Shown: positions 1 to 7,653 of the stretch, piece after piece
Layout: every line of letters begins with the position of its first letter
How positions within the stretch are numbered: the first letter of the stretch is position 1
Source of the DNA: a virus
IMG/VR virus record: IMGVR_UViG_3300041964_000176
Location: 1-28,651 of that record
DNA length: 28,651 nucleotides
Strand: one strand, 5' to 3'
Position numbers and translations under genes: made by a program
The notes under the pieces: generated by a model
Database searches by the model: none
Told to the model about the DNA's origin: nothing
What the model saw: the letters and a program-made list of their open reading frames with translations, nothing else

Positions 1-36
1 AGTCAATCTTTCTATATTCTTCGAGGATTTTGATTC

Positions 37-207
37 ATGTCTTTAACTGCAACACGACTAACAATCCAGTTTAATACAAATTTCCTGCGAGACGTGGGCA
101 CTGGTTTTGCTGCTAATACTAGAGGGTACGGCAACACTTCAGCAGCTCATCGCAACGGCTATATTGAGTTTGGCTTTGACCAAAACACCGCACCAGATGC
201 ATTCTAG
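37..207 (+). CDS. Short phage-type ORF, possible 5' piece of a tail gene
   Basis: This 56-residue ORF starts with ATG after GAGG about 11 bases upstream. It has polar Asn/Thr/Gly-rich composition and ends in TAG. I do not recognise a family. It lies in the same frame as the long tail-like ORF that opens at 286, but several stops separate them. A different frame is open and protein-like between about 200 and 334. The three pieces may be one gene broken by indels, or this may be a genuine small gene ahead of the tail gene. The window begins only 36 bases upstream, so the context cannot be resolved. Function unknown. Confidence 0.4.
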   Translation: MSLTATRLTIQFNTNFLRDVGTGFAANTRGYGNTSAAHRNGYIEFGFDQNTAPDAF

Positions 208-285
208 CGGCGGGATTAGTTATGCTATTTACCCTCACGCAGTACGTAATAGTATGTCTGCGTTTAACTTGATTTCGTATGGCTT

Positions 286-1776
286 TTGTGTGAGGGGTAT
301 GAGAACTCTAATAGAATCTTTGTCAAAGCTGTAATACTTATATTGATACAACGGGTTGACAGAGTTCATCCCGTTCGCCTAAGGATCGAGAAAGCAGGTA
401 ACACAATAAACTTTTTTACCGTCATTGGTGGAGTACAAACTCTAAGGCATTCGGTAACATTGTCAGCACTCCCGTTGGTATCGGAGTTCATCATCCTTGC
501 CGGAAAAAATGGATGTCGTTTGACCAATGTTATTATCTTCGGTGCAACACAGCAACCGGGAGTATTAGATCCAACTAAAAATATATACATCCCACTTGAG
601 GGCGAGTTAAGACTCAGAAATAACGAGCAATCGGTACTGGCTGTAACGGTAACTAACGCCCAACCTGTTACTTGGCATTTTCCAGATGGGACAACTTCAA
701 CCGATTATACGCCCGATAAATTCATCCCAGATGTCCCTTACACAAGTTTAATTAGATTAGAGATTCCATCAGGGGTCGCAAATATTTCAAGCCTGATTTT
801 GCCAATACTTAGGATAGATGGGCGTTACACTCCACCTGATTTGAGCCTTGTCACTGGGCTTAAGTCAATTCGGTTTATTACTCGATTTCCTCTACTTGAA
901 AACCCGCCGAATCCCGCCGATAGATTCCAAAGAAGGTTTGTCGCAATTACTTCACAGTTGAATATCCCTAGCGGTTGTGAGCAAATATTATTTGAATTGC
1001 TCCAATTTCAGTTTGACGCTGGAGGAAGATTTGACGCTGCTCCTATAATGCTGCCAGAAGCTTTTAACTTTGCTGGAAGAACTGCATTAAGAGTGCTTCG
1101 CCTTGGGCACACACAAGACCTTGGCAAGTACCAGCCCGGATTCCAAGCCACTGCAAAATTCCCTAATCTTGTAGGCTGTGCCAACCTGACTAGCTTCCGG
1201 TATGATACCTATCACGAAAATTCCGGTGTAAATACACACTTTGCAGATCCAGTTCCTTTTTCGTTCCTTAGGGATTGCGTAAATCTAACATCTTTCATAC
1301 TAAGAGAGACGCGATTTGTAGGTTTTTATAACGAGGCTTTTGTTACCTCAGTGCTGGTGGCACTAGCGCGAGTTGTAGGAAATCGGACAACACCAGCGCT
1401 CACTCTTGAAATTAGCAGAGCTGGAACACCCAACCCAGTAACCGGAAACATTTTATCTTTAGCTGCTGCTGCTGCAAATGGCGCTACTTCAATATCAGTA
1501 AACTCGACTACTGGATTGGGTGTAGGCGATCGCATCATGCTCCAAGAGGGTACGACTGCAACCAGTAGCGTGACCAACCCCCTAACTATTGCTTCAATTA
1601 CTGGAACATCTGCGCCGTTTACTATTACCTTCCAGTCAGGGCAGTCGCTACAGAATGCTTACACTACTGCTGGACGAGTATTCAATCTAGAGACAAGTTT
1701 AGGATCTGCCCAGAGACTTCGTCTGCTAGGTCATACCCTAATAGTAGGTAACTCATCCTCGTCCGCTCCTGGCTAA
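286..1776 (+). CDS. Tail or fibre-like phage structural protein, frame-disrupted at both ends
   Basis: This long ORF of up to 496 codons has a beta-rich, repetitive composition. Examples are Asn/Thr-rich stretches and a late segment alternating Ala-Gly-Thr with short hydrophobic strands (about residues 386-470), as in tail fibres or receptor-binding proteins. No catalytic motif is visible. The first codon is TTG at 286 and is not convincing, because a different frame is open just upstream. At the 3' end the frame stops at 1776. The +1 frame from about 1748 to 1855 encodes a sensible C-terminus (Pro-Leu-Leu-Ala-Lys-Tyr-Ala-Glu and onward). Removing one G near 1747-1748 joins them. The repaired stop at 1853-1855 overlaps the ATG of the glycosyltransferase, so the two were probably translationally coupled. 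The tail assignment is inference from composition and neighbours. Confidence 0.55.
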   Translation: MCEGYENSNRIFVKAVILILIQRVDRVHPVRLRIEKAGNTINFFTVIGGVQTLRHSVTLSALPLVSEFIILAGKNGCRLTNVIIFGATQQPGVLDPTKNIYIPLEGELRLRNNEQSVLAVTVTNAQPVTWHFPDGTTSTDYTPDKFIPDVPYTSLIRLEIPSGVANISSLILPILRIDGRYTPPDLSLVTGLKSIRFITRFPLLENPPNPADRFQRRFVAITSQLNIPSGCEQILFELLQFQFDAGGRFDAAPIMLPEAFNFAGRTALRVLRLGHTQDLGKYQPGFQATAKFPNLVGCANLTSFRYDTYHENSGVNTHFADPVPFSFLRDCVNLTSFILRETRFVGFYNEAFVTSVLVALARVVGNRTTPALTLEISRAGTPNPVTGNILSLAAAAANGATSISVNSTTGLGVGDRIMLQEGTTATSSVTNPLTIASITGTSAPFTITFQSGQSLQNAYTTAGRVFNLETSLGSAQRLRLLGHTLIVGNSSSSAPG

Positions 1777-1851
1777 GTATGCCGAAGGCGCACCAGTATT
1801 CAGCTTGCGTCCTGACTCCCGTGCTATTCCATTAGGCGCAGGGTTAATTCG

Positions 1852-2746
1852 ATGAAAAAAATCTGTGTACTAATTGCTGCTTACCGTGATCCTGAGTTGC
1901 TGGACACAATCAAATCTTGCTTAGAACAAGCCGAGCATAGCGATCGCATATCTTTCTCTATCTGCTGGCAGGGAGCAGCTGAGGGTCGAGTGGCAAGTTG
2001 GGGAGCTATCCGCTATCCCTAACTGTCGCGTCTCCTACTACGACCACAGCCAGTGTCAAGGCGTCGGGTGGGCGCGGCTAATCACCCAAACGATGGTAGG
2101 GGACGAGGATTATGTCTTACAGATTGACTCCCACTCTCGACTAGCTAAGGACTGGGACTCCAAGCTGATTGAAATGGTGGAAGAATTGCCAGAGAAGTCG
2201 CTGCTCACTGCCTATCCTGCTAGCTACGACCCGGCTACAGGTGAAGTGCAGCCCGATGCACAGCCTTACTCAATTGGGGCAAACTTCTTTAATGATTACG
2301 GAGTGTTAGTCCTTCAGGCTTGCACTACCGTTGTAGATACGCCCCATCAAGGTTATTTCCTGTCGGCTGGGTTTATCTTTGCCCCCACAGCAATCCTGGG
2401 CATTCCCTACGATCCGGGCATGATCTTCAACGGCGAGGAGTCGTCTCTTGCTGCCAGGTATGTGACGAATGGGTGGAATATTTACCACCCTCACAAAGTC
2501 TTCATCTACCACAATTACGGTAGACCCGAAGCCCATCGACCTTTTACTGACCAGAATATGGTTGAACAAGAGCTTGCTAGCTATGAGAGGTATCGAGAGA
2601 TCATGGGTATGGATGACGCCGAATGGGATTATGGGGTGTATGGGCTGGGGAGTGTGCGATCGCTTGAAGAATATCAGCAGCTGTGTGGGGTGAATTTTCG
2701 GGAGCGGAGTATTGAGGAGAAGGGGCGAACGGGGTTGTTTAGATGA
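1852..2746 (+). pseudogene. GlcNAc-type glycosyltransferase, frameshifted
   Basis: The ATG at 1852 opens an N-terminus typical of the GlcNAc transferase family (Pfam GlcNAc, as in Skp1 hydroxyproline GlcNAc-transferases): Ala-Ala-Tyr-Arg-Asp-Pro-Glu, then Ser-Ile-Cys-Trp-Gln. The frame stops at 2020-2022. The +1 frame carries the rest: a Val-Gly-Trp-Ala-Arg stretch, a Gln-Ile-Asp-Ser-His-Ser-Arg metal and sugar-nucleotide motif near 2120, and a Gly-Glu-Glu segment near 2430, ending at TGA 2744-2746. Deleting one G from the GGG near 1970 restores about 297 residues. It would transfer a sugar from a nucleotide donor to a protein or glycan; the acceptor is unknown. Next to a tail protein it could modify host envelope or phage fibre. 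The stop codon lies inside a dispersed palindrome. Either a recent lesion or a sequencing error. Confidence 0.75.
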
Positions 2747-2762
2747 CCGGAGACTCCGGTCA
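2744..2762. repeat. Dispersed palindrome, copy 1 (supplies stop codon)
   Basis: TGACCGGAG-A-CTCCGGTCA is a perfect inverted repeat of 9-bp arms around one central base. Its first three bases are the TGA stop of the glycosyltransferase. The same 17-19 bp palindrome recurs at 8167, 15048, 18523, 21030 and, with a changed centre, 27314. It has no T tract and so is not a classical terminator. Confidence 0.9.
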
Positions 2763-2790
2763 ATTGTTGCATTAGCCTAACGTCCCAAAC

Positions 2791-2816
2791 AAAAACCCCC
2801 AACATTGAGGGCTTTT
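2791..2816 (+). terminator. Possible weak terminator
   Basis: An A-run plus CCC is followed by a short loop and GGGCTTTT, which gives an imperfect hairpin ending in four T. It lies after the glycosyltransferase and before the 3' end of a minus-strand gene. The stem is short and has a mismatch. Confidence 0.3.
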
Positions 2817-2876
2817 GCTGTTGTATACTTGCTCTCGTTTAGTCCAACCGAGCGCGGTTATCCTAAGAGTGATCGC

Positions 2877-3224
2877 TTAACCACCCCCTACGTGATTGGT
2901 TCTCTCCTCGCACGGATGACGCGGAACAGAGGCAACCGACTCCATGCCATCATGCTCGACTGGAAAATAAACCCGCTTCTCTGTCCATGCCGTAAAGGGC
3001 GGAATGATGTGCCATCTAGCCTCTTCGTCATCATCGCCAGCCATTGTCAAATAATTAATACTCTCAAAAGTTTCTTCCTGATTGGCTAACTCAATTTCTA
3101 ATTCTTTTTTCCATTTCGGTTCAGTCGATGTTGTTGTTCTACCTGCAACACGGGGGTCAGGAGGGTGGGTTGTGACGTGTGTAGTTTGACTTGCCGTTAC
3201 ATTAGTCTCGTTTCTTGTCATCAT
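2877..3224 (-). CDS. Hypothetical protein, 115 residues
   Basis: The ORF starts at ATG 3224-3222 and stops at 2877. The first third is Thr-rich and polar and looks disordered. The remainder is acidic, with Trp-Lys-Lys-Glu-Leu-Glu, a cluster Asp-Asp-Asp-Glu-Glu near residue 65, and a C-terminus rich in Gly and His. No membrane segment or known motif is seen. Its start overlaps the stop of a 26-codon ORF (3221-3301) in ATGA fashion, which supports translation on this strand. I do not recognise the family; restriction to cyanobacterial mobile elements is only a guess. Confidence 0.55.
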   Translation of the reverse strand: MMTRNETNVTASQTTHVTTHPPDPRVAGRTTTSTEPKWKKELEIELANQEETFESINYLTMAGDDDEEARWHIIPPFTAWTEKRVYFPVEHDGMESVASVPRHPCEERTNHVGGG

Positions 3225-3301
3225 TGTGAATACCCAAAGGTTTTGAATAGTTTTACTGTAGCTTGAGCTTGGGCAATCGCTTGCTGCGTGTTTTGATTCA
3301 T
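3221..3301 (-). CDS. 26-codon ORF upstream of and overlapping the hypothetical gene
   Basis: The ATG at 3301-3299 opens a short Gln/Ala-rich reading frame (Met-Asn-Gln-Asn-Thr-Gln-Gln-Ala and onward). Its TGA at 3223-3221 overlaps the ATG of the 115-residue gene. It could be a coupled leader peptide or a small gene. No strong Shine-Dalgarno is present. Support is the overlap only. Confidence 0.35.
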   Translation of the reverse strand: MNQNTQQAIAQAQATVKLFKTFGYSQ

Positions 3302-3359
3302 GTTTTTATCTCAGTAACGTCAGGCAGGTTTTTTTAAGGTACATTTCCCAGGCATCCCA

Positions 3360-3629
3360 TTGCTCCCACAATTGAAACTCACGGAACGTTGTGCTAAGTG
3401 TTGGGAATTAACTCCCAAAACTCTTAAGGATAGAACTCATGTTTGTTCTAATCCTCAATGCGGTCACATAGAAGACCGTGATGTTAATGCTGCCCAAGTT
3501 ATGTTGACTTGGGCAAGGGGCAAGGGACTTGCCTCTTTAGATGTGGAGTCGCCTAGCTCTACTTCTTGCGGAAGCATGAAGCAACTAGGGGCGAAGAAGC
3601 GTCAGAAACCTCGTCTATCCGAAGGATAG
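3360..3629 (+). pseudogene. tnpB: 3' remnant of an IS200/IS605-family tnpB
   Basis: The 89-codon frame is the C-terminal part of a TnpB protein. It keeps the zinc ribbon Cys-Ala-Lys-Cys-Trp, then Cys-Ser-Asn-Pro-Gln-Cys-Gly-His, followed by the Glu-Asp-Arg-Asp-Val-Asn-Ala-Ala motif whose Asp belongs to the RuvC site. TnpB is an RNA-guided nuclease of about 400 residues, so roughly the first three-quarters (RuvC-I, RuvC-II and the recognition lobe) are missing. The nuclease must be dead. The tail Ser-Gly-Ser-Met-Lys-Gln-Leu-Gly and the final Leu-Ser-Glu-Gly overlap the right-end hairpin, where such elements encode their guide RNA. The first plausible codon is TTG, so the reading frame is probably untranslated. 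Confidence 0.85.
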
Positions 3630-3643
3630 GCGGGGTAGTTCAT
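3615..3643 (+). mobile_element. Right-end hairpin of an IS200/IS605-type element
   Basis: CTATCC-GAA-GGATAG (3615-3629) is a perfect 6-bp stem overlapping the last codons of the tnpB relic. It is followed by a G-rich end near 3632-3643. In intact elements the guide RNA ends here and its guide is the DNA just outside, so 3644 onward would be the fossil guide. The exact element end is inferred. Confidence 0.6.
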
Positions 3644-3711
3644 GGGAGCTGATAGACGAGATACGCAAACCTCGCTACTACCTGGAGTTGGTTCGAGTCC
3701 AGCACGGTGGA

Positions 3712-5091
3712 CTACCCCAGCCTCAACTCAAATACCGTCTTAAACTCATAGCCATCTAAACTCCCAGGACTCATTACCGACACACTCCCCCCGTGAGCGA
3801 TCGCAGTTGCTTTAGCCACCGACAAACCCAAGCCAAAGCCTTCAGTCATCCCAACGTTATCGGCTCTCTGGAATGCATCAAATAATTTACTGCTAATCCC
3901 ATCAGGGATACCAATGCCTTCGTCTGCCACTGATATAGACAAAGTGTTTAAGTCAACAGAAACATATATTAGTCCGCCATTAGGAGAATACTTCATTGCA
4001 TTGCTAAGTAAATTCCTGATTGCCCTATCACACAGTCTCACATCAATCAGCACATCTCTTGGTTCCCCTTTGATGTAATGGACAAGCTGACGAGGCGGGT
4101 TGATTTGTCGTTTAATTAGGTTTGTAAAGTCTTCAACTATCGAGTTGATTAGTTCTACCAAAGAAGCAGATTCTAACTCTGGCTGAAATTGGTTTAATTC
4201 AAGGGAGGAAACTAAGGTCAAATCACTAGCTAATTCATTAATGCGACGAACACTTCTGAATATGTTATTGAGCCAGTTTGCAAACTTCTGGGGATTGCTG
4301 TTGCCGTATCTCTGCATTAGCTCACTAGAGGTGAGAATTGGCTGTAAGTACAGTTTCACGTCATGCGCTAATTGACTAATTGCCTTAGCTTTCTCTTGCC
4401 GGACGTGTTCCCTGATATCTAGCTGGCAAGCGTCTGATTGACGCTGAATACTGAGGGTGTGATTACGCCATGCAATGCTTCCGACCAACCCCATGACTGA
4501 GAAAGAAAGAGATGCAATCGCCGCAAATCGCCCAACTAACAACAACCCCACTTTACGCAACAGAGCCTCTTGCTGTTCCACTATCTTGTATTGATTTTCT
4601 CTTACCAACGACCGAAAATCATCAGAGATGAATCGCCCTGCCCTAATCAGCAGAATTGAGCCTTTTTGGTCAATGGCGAATGAATTAATAAATTTATTCA
4701 GGCTATCTGTCTTAGCGTATACAAGCTGATTCATCTCGAAGAGCGTAGATTCCGTTAACTGCCCCTTTAGCTCAGTAATATACAATTCAAGCTGCTGAGA
4801 ATTATTCTGAAACGAATTGACAAACTCTTCTTTGTCAGACCCTTCTAGTAACTCATACGAGGTAATTGACCTAGCCGCTAACTCCATGCTCAGGAAGCTG
4901 GACAACGTGCGTTCCAGGTTGATTGAAAGAATATGCGATCGCTCAATAACTTTAAGCGAATTATCAATTTCAGCCTGAAGGTAGAAAGTTGTTGGAGCAA
5001 TCAGCAGTACTGCAATCCCACATAATGAAGCGACTTTAAGGGATTGTGACGAATGCTGTAGTTTTGTGATTACTCTCCCTAGGTAGAACAT
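3712..5091 (-). CDS. Membrane sensor histidine kinase
   Basis: This 459-residue transmitter has a membrane helix at about 19-39, an extracytoplasmic helical sensor at about 40-180, and a second membrane helix at about 181-207. A HisKA domain follows with phospho-acceptor His243 (Gln-Leu-Ala-His-Asp-Val), where Asp replaces the more usual Glu. The HATPase domain has an N-box around Asn360-Asn364, a G1 box (Asp390-Glu-Gly-Ile-Gly-Ile), an F-box Leu-Phe-Asp-Ala-Phe near 403-407 and a G2 box Gly-Phe-Gly-Leu-Gly-Leu at 418-423. All kinase motifs are present, so it is probably active. The sensor region resembles a four-helix-bundle type with no recognisable ligand site. It is divergent from the mini phosphoacceptor gene at 5142 and the receiver gene at 5413, its probable partners. 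A TAG stop ends it near the IS relic. Unusual cargo for a phage region. Confidence 0.9.
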   Translation of the reverse strand: MFYLGRVITKLQHSSQSLKVASLCGIAVLLIAPTTFYLQAEIDNSLKVIERSHILSINLERTLSSFLSMELAARSITSYELLEGSDKEEFVNSFQNNSQQLELYITELKGQLTESTLFEMNQLVYAKTDSLNKFINSFAIDQKGSILLIRAGRFISDDFRSLVRENQYKIVEQQEALLRKVGLLLVGRFAAIASLSFSVMGLVGSIAWRNHTLSIQRQSDACQLDIREHVRQEKAKAISQLAHDVKLYLQPILTSSELMQRYGNSNPQKFANWLNNIFRSVRRINELASDLTLVSSLELNQFQPELESASLVELINSIVEDFTNLIKRQINPPRQLVHYIKGEPRDVLIDVRLCDRAIRNLLSNAMKYSPNGGLIYVSVDLNTLSISVADEGIGIPDGISSKLFDAFQRADNVGMTEGFGLGLSVAKATAIAHGGSVSVMSPGSLDGYEFKTVFELRLG

Positions 5092-5141
5092 TCGTTACAG
5101 GCATACTGCCATACTTGAGTCTATTGCTATTTTAGATCGTT

Positions 5142-5408
5142 ATGATGTGTCTTTCCCCTCACTCTTACCTTCCGGTCAATGCTAGCGTCGCAATCGAGGA
5201 AAACAACCACCAAACAAGAAACGCTTTAACACCGGGTTTATCAAGTGTAGAGTTACTAGAAGACGGTTGGAATAGAATGACACCCCAACAAAGGCAGAAA
5301 CACCTAAGTAAAATCAAAAACTCTATTAATGCCGCGATTGAAATTCTTGAGAATAATAATAATAATCTAGATAAAGGGGACGTGCTATTGTTCCGTAGAA
5401 AGGCATAA
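5142..5408 (+). CDS. Stand-alone HisKA-like dimerisation/phosphoacceptor domain protein
   Basis: This is an 88-residue protein. Residues about 22-70 line up with the DHp (HisKA) domain of cyanobacterial kinases. Asn22-His23-Gln-Thr-Arg-Asn-Ala-Leu matches the usual Ser-His-Glu-Phe-Arg-Thr-Pro-Leu H-box. It is followed by Leu-Ser-Ser-Val-Glu-Leu-Leu-Glu-Asp-Gly-Trp and a second helix ending Ala-Ala-Ile-Glu-Ile-Leu. No ATP-binding domain follows; the chain ends in a polyasparagine and basic tail. It lies 4 bases before the receiver gene, so the two are co-transcribed. It could relay phosphate like Spo0B or Hpt proteins, act as a receiver phosphatase, or be a decoy that dimerises with the kinase. 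The domain match is by eye. Alternative: a degenerate kinase fragment. Confidence 0.65.
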   Translation: MMCLSPHSYLPVNASVAIEENNHQTRNALTPGLSSVELLEDGWNRMTPQQRQKHLSKIKNSINAAIEILENNNNNLDKGDVLLFRRKA

Positions 5409-5412
5409 ATTT

Positions 5413-5793
5413 TTGTTAAAAATATTGGTAATTGAAGACACAGCTTTAGTCCTTGAAGGATTGATTGAACTACTAGAAGCAGAAGGACACGAAGTAGTCG
5501 CTTGTGACTCTGGGCAGAAAGCGATTGAGGCGGTCAAGACTCAACAATTTGATATCATTTTCTGCGACATAGTTATGCCTGGAATCACCGGATATAACAT
5601 ACTACTGGAAGCAAGACGCCTGAATATCTCCACACCATTCTGCTATGTCACAGCGCAAGTATCAGAGTCCGACAGAGAAGTTGGCAGAAAACTAGGGGCA
5701 GACTTGTATCTGGCAAAGCCTTATCGGATTACAGATATTAGAGAAGCGATTGACCAATTAACAAAAAAGCCACCCGTGGAAGGTGGCTTGTGA
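5413..5793 (+). CDS. Single-domain response regulator (receiver)
   Basis: This 126-residue CheY-like receiver starts at TTG 5413, four bases after the preceding gene. The acidic pocket is Glu8-Asp9, the phosphorylated residue is Asp52 (Phe-Cys-Asp-Ile-Val-Met-Pro-Gly), the switch is Thr80 and the conserved lysine is Lys102 (Ala-Lys-Pro-Tyr). All key residues are intact. There is no output domain, so it must act by protein contact or by passing phosphate on. The divergent kinase at 3712-5091 and the upstream HisKA-like protein are natural partners. The last codons lie within a GC-rich terminator hairpin. It belongs to the common cyanobacterial stand-alone receivers; the target is unknown. Confidence 0.9.
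   Translation: MLKILVIEDTALVLEGLIELLEAEGHEVVACDSGQKAIEAVKTQQFDIIFCDIVMPGITGYNILLEARRLNISTPFCYVTAQVSESDREVGRKLGADLYLAKPYRITDIREAIDQLTKKPPVEGGL
5763..5789 (-). terminator. Terminator for the minus-strand gene, overlapping the receiver 3' end
   Basis: AAGCCACC (5767-5774) pairs perfectly with GGTGGCTT (5782-5789) around a 7-base loop. On the minus strand it is followed by six T, a classical intrinsic terminator for the antirepressor-like gene. The left arm and loop encode the last residues of the receiver. The same stem recurs at 17983-18008 on the plus strand. Confidence 0.8.
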
Positions 5794-5822
5794 TTGTCAA
5801 TGGAAGCGAGAAAGAGGAATCT

Positions 5823-6627
5823 TTAGTCGCGGTAATCTATCACCTCAAAGTTGTACATCGCCAGCGATTCCTTGACAGCCTGCAACGGCTCAATATCTCG
5901 ATGCACAATGTTGGCAGATGCTAGCGATTGAATTAAATCAAGTCGCCTTAGCGCCGCCTCGCCATAATGATTACGCAGTAATTCAGTGTCTTTGATGCCT
6001 AACTCCTTTGCGGATAGTTGCGGCGTCTTTCCCAAACAATCCTCGATTGACCGCGTTCTGGCAGTTGGAGTAAATAAATGTTCGATAGTTGTCAGATTTT
6101 TCGGGGTGAGACTCCTTGTAGCTTTTGACGGCATCCCCAAGACTCCAGAAAGCCTCTTTAGACTTTGCTCTTGACTTTAGCCACTGCTGACGCTGCTCTT
6201 CCCCAAACTTGATATCGAAAGCATCAGAGAAAAGTTGCTGTAAAGACAACCCCGCTAAATCGTCAATCAATTCATCAGCCGCAACGCTTCCAAGTTTTTT
6301 GCACACCTTGAGGAAGCGGATAAGCTGATCTACTGGCAATAAATCGACTTTGACGGCATCGCCCTTTCCTGCGTCAGTCCTGATTTTTCCATGGACTTGG
6401 AAGCCTTGAGGGGCAACGACTTGAGCTGCTTTAGACCTAACTATTTGCAGGTACTTGGAAGAGGCATTGTCTCTGTCAAAGCTTGGATAAGCCAGAATAA
6501 CAGCTTGCGTCTTACTGACTCCAAATTTATTCAATTCAGTCCATAAATGCTCTGGCAGGAGATAGCCTTCTGTCTCGATATTGCCAAGCATTACGGTGGC
6601 TCGGCTAGCCTTGGTGCTATTATTCAT
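5823..6627 (-). pseudogene. Antirepressor-like phage/cyanobacterial protein, frameshifted
   Basis: The first frame (6627 down to 5983) gives 214 residues. They include Val-Asp-Leu-Leu-Pro-Val-Asp-Gln-Leu, Gln-Leu-Phe-Ser-Asp-Ala-Phe-Asp, Ser-Asp-Asn-Tyr-Arg-Thr-Phe and Asn-Arg-Gly-Leu-Phe-Gly-Lys-Asp-Ala. The expected continuation (Glu-Leu-Gly-Ile-Lys-Asp-Thr-Glu-Leu-Leu-Arg, then Ala-Leu-Arg-Arg-Leu-Asp) is in another frame ending at 5823. Deleting one G from the GG at about 6007-6012 fuses both into about 267 residues. The layout matches a family I know from cyanobacterial genomes and prophages with antirepressor-like architecture; its activity is not established to my knowledge. It is preceded by an inverted repeat at 6669 and ends at the terminator at 5763. 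Sequencing error is possible. Confidence 0.65.
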
Positions 6628-6668
6628 GGTTGGTCGCTTTCCTAGTTTGATTAGGTGAGTGGCCAGCG

Positions 6669-6696
6669 GCTGACGGTGGTGATAACACTCGTCAGC
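6669..6696. promoter_or_regulatory. Inverted repeat between divergent genes
   Basis: GCTGACG and CGTCAGC form a perfect 7-bp inverted repeat with a 14-base spacer. It lies in the 159-base gap between the antirepressor-like gene and the CoiA-like gene. It could be an operator for either; no promoter boxes are clear. Confidence 0.35.
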
Positions 6697-6786
6697 TGCG
6701 TCGTTTTATTATCCCATGAAGTGGTGAGTGCGATCGCCCTTCGTGGCAAAATAAGAGACACTACTCGCCAACAAAGTGATTAAGTC

Positions 6787-7374
6787 GTGCCTCAAAAAGC
6801 CATAACAGCAGAAGGTAAATCCGTATTAGCTTTCCTTTACAAGGACAAATTTCATATCAATGACAAGTTTCTCGGCAATCTTTTTTGTCCTGATTGCAAG
6901 GGAAGTGTATTTGCTCGTGCGGGAATAAATAAATCGATCAGGCTGCACTTCGCCCACACTAATCGAAGTACAAAGTGTTTGTCGCCCTTTGAGTGTCATC
7001 CAGAGACACCAGAACATGAGACTGGGAAGCTTTATATTTACGAGACTTTTTCTGAGCGAATAAAAACATTGGACGACAGCGAAAATCATTCAGTAGATAT
7101 CGAGTATCCGCTTCCACTGTGCGGCAATAACGGGAGAAAGGCTGATGTTGCTCTGCTCTACAAAGGGTTTGCTCATGCTGTTGTCGAGTGCCAGTTATCG
7201 CCAATCACGCAGATGTGTTTAACGGAAAGGATTTTAGATTATCGTGAACAAGGAATTGACTCCCTCTGGCTTCTTGGTGGAGACGCGAATACTCACGAAA
7301 ACCGTCAAGCTATCCTCAAGTACACTAGCATCATGGGCTTCATTGATATCGAGCAAAAATACGTCAAACCTTGA
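6787..7374 (+). CDS. CoiA-like competence nuclease family protein
   Basis: This 195-residue protein starts at GTG 6787. An N-terminal zinc-binding pattern is visible: Cys34-Pro-Asp-Cys37 with His54-Phe-Ala-His57. It is followed by a restriction-endonuclease-like core: Glu106 in Ile-Glu-Tyr-Pro-Leu, Arg-Lys-Ala-Asp120-Val-Ala, Val-Glu134-Cys-Gln136, then a helix with Glu-Arg-Ile-Leu-Asp-Tyr-Arg. This order matches the CoiA-like family (PD-(D/E)XK fold with an upstream zinc ribbon). CoiA acts on incoming single-stranded DNA during natural transformation in Gram-positives; phage and cyanobacterial homologues are little studied. It is shorter than Streptococcus CoiA (about 320 residues), which has an extra C-terminal region. 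The catalytic triad looks intact. A role in DNA processing or recombination is inference. Confidence 0.7.
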   Translation: MPQKAITAEGKSVLAFLYKDKFHINDKFLGNLFCPDCKGSVFARAGINKSIRLHFAHTNRSTKCLSPFECHPETPEHETGKLYIYETFSERIKTLDDSENHSVDIEYPLPLCGNNGRKADVALLYKGFAHAVVECQLSPITQMCLTERILDYREQGIDSLWLLGGDANTHENRQAILKYTSIMGFIDIEQKYVKP

Positions 7375-7454
7375 GTCTGTCGCCGAAGCTGTCTACGCAA
7401 GAACTTGACGCATTTATAAAGGACTCGGCTAATAGGCTAGCCCTGAGTTAGCTT

Positions 7455-7514
7455 TCATCCCCCAGTTAAAACGCGGGGGTTCTCAGCATCTTTTCGATAG
7501 TCGCCGCAAAAGAA
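7455..7514 (-). pseudogene. TnpB C-terminal tail and right-end hairpin relic
   Basis: On the minus strand a 19-codon frame ends Asn-Pro-Arg-Val-Leu-Thr-Gly-Gly-stop. The stop is inside GGGGGATGAAAG. CCCCC (7459-7463) and GGGGG (7475-7479) form the hairpin. The layout (tail codons, hairpin, GATGAAAG end) matches the relic at 12306-12365, which suggests the same IS200/IS605-like family. The rest of 7375-7653 holds nothing else I can support. Confidence 0.45.
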
Positions 7515-7653
7515 CCACAAATCAGTGATACTACGGATTCATTGGCTAGCTGATTGTGAAATACTTGAAGGCATCTACAATTTGTGTTTAGCGTCTTAAA
7601 TCTCCCAACCCCAGCCAGCCATCTCCCGGTTGGCTTTTTCCATATTTACCCCC

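Noticed and set aside
3632-3718. tRNA-like stretch: GGTTCGAGTCC T-arm (3687-3703) and GGGGTAGT pairing with ACTACCCC over 87 bases
   Set aside because: The T-arm is not adjacent to the putative acceptor strand, no D-arm or 7-base anticodon loop can be drawn, and the 5' part belongs to the IS right end.
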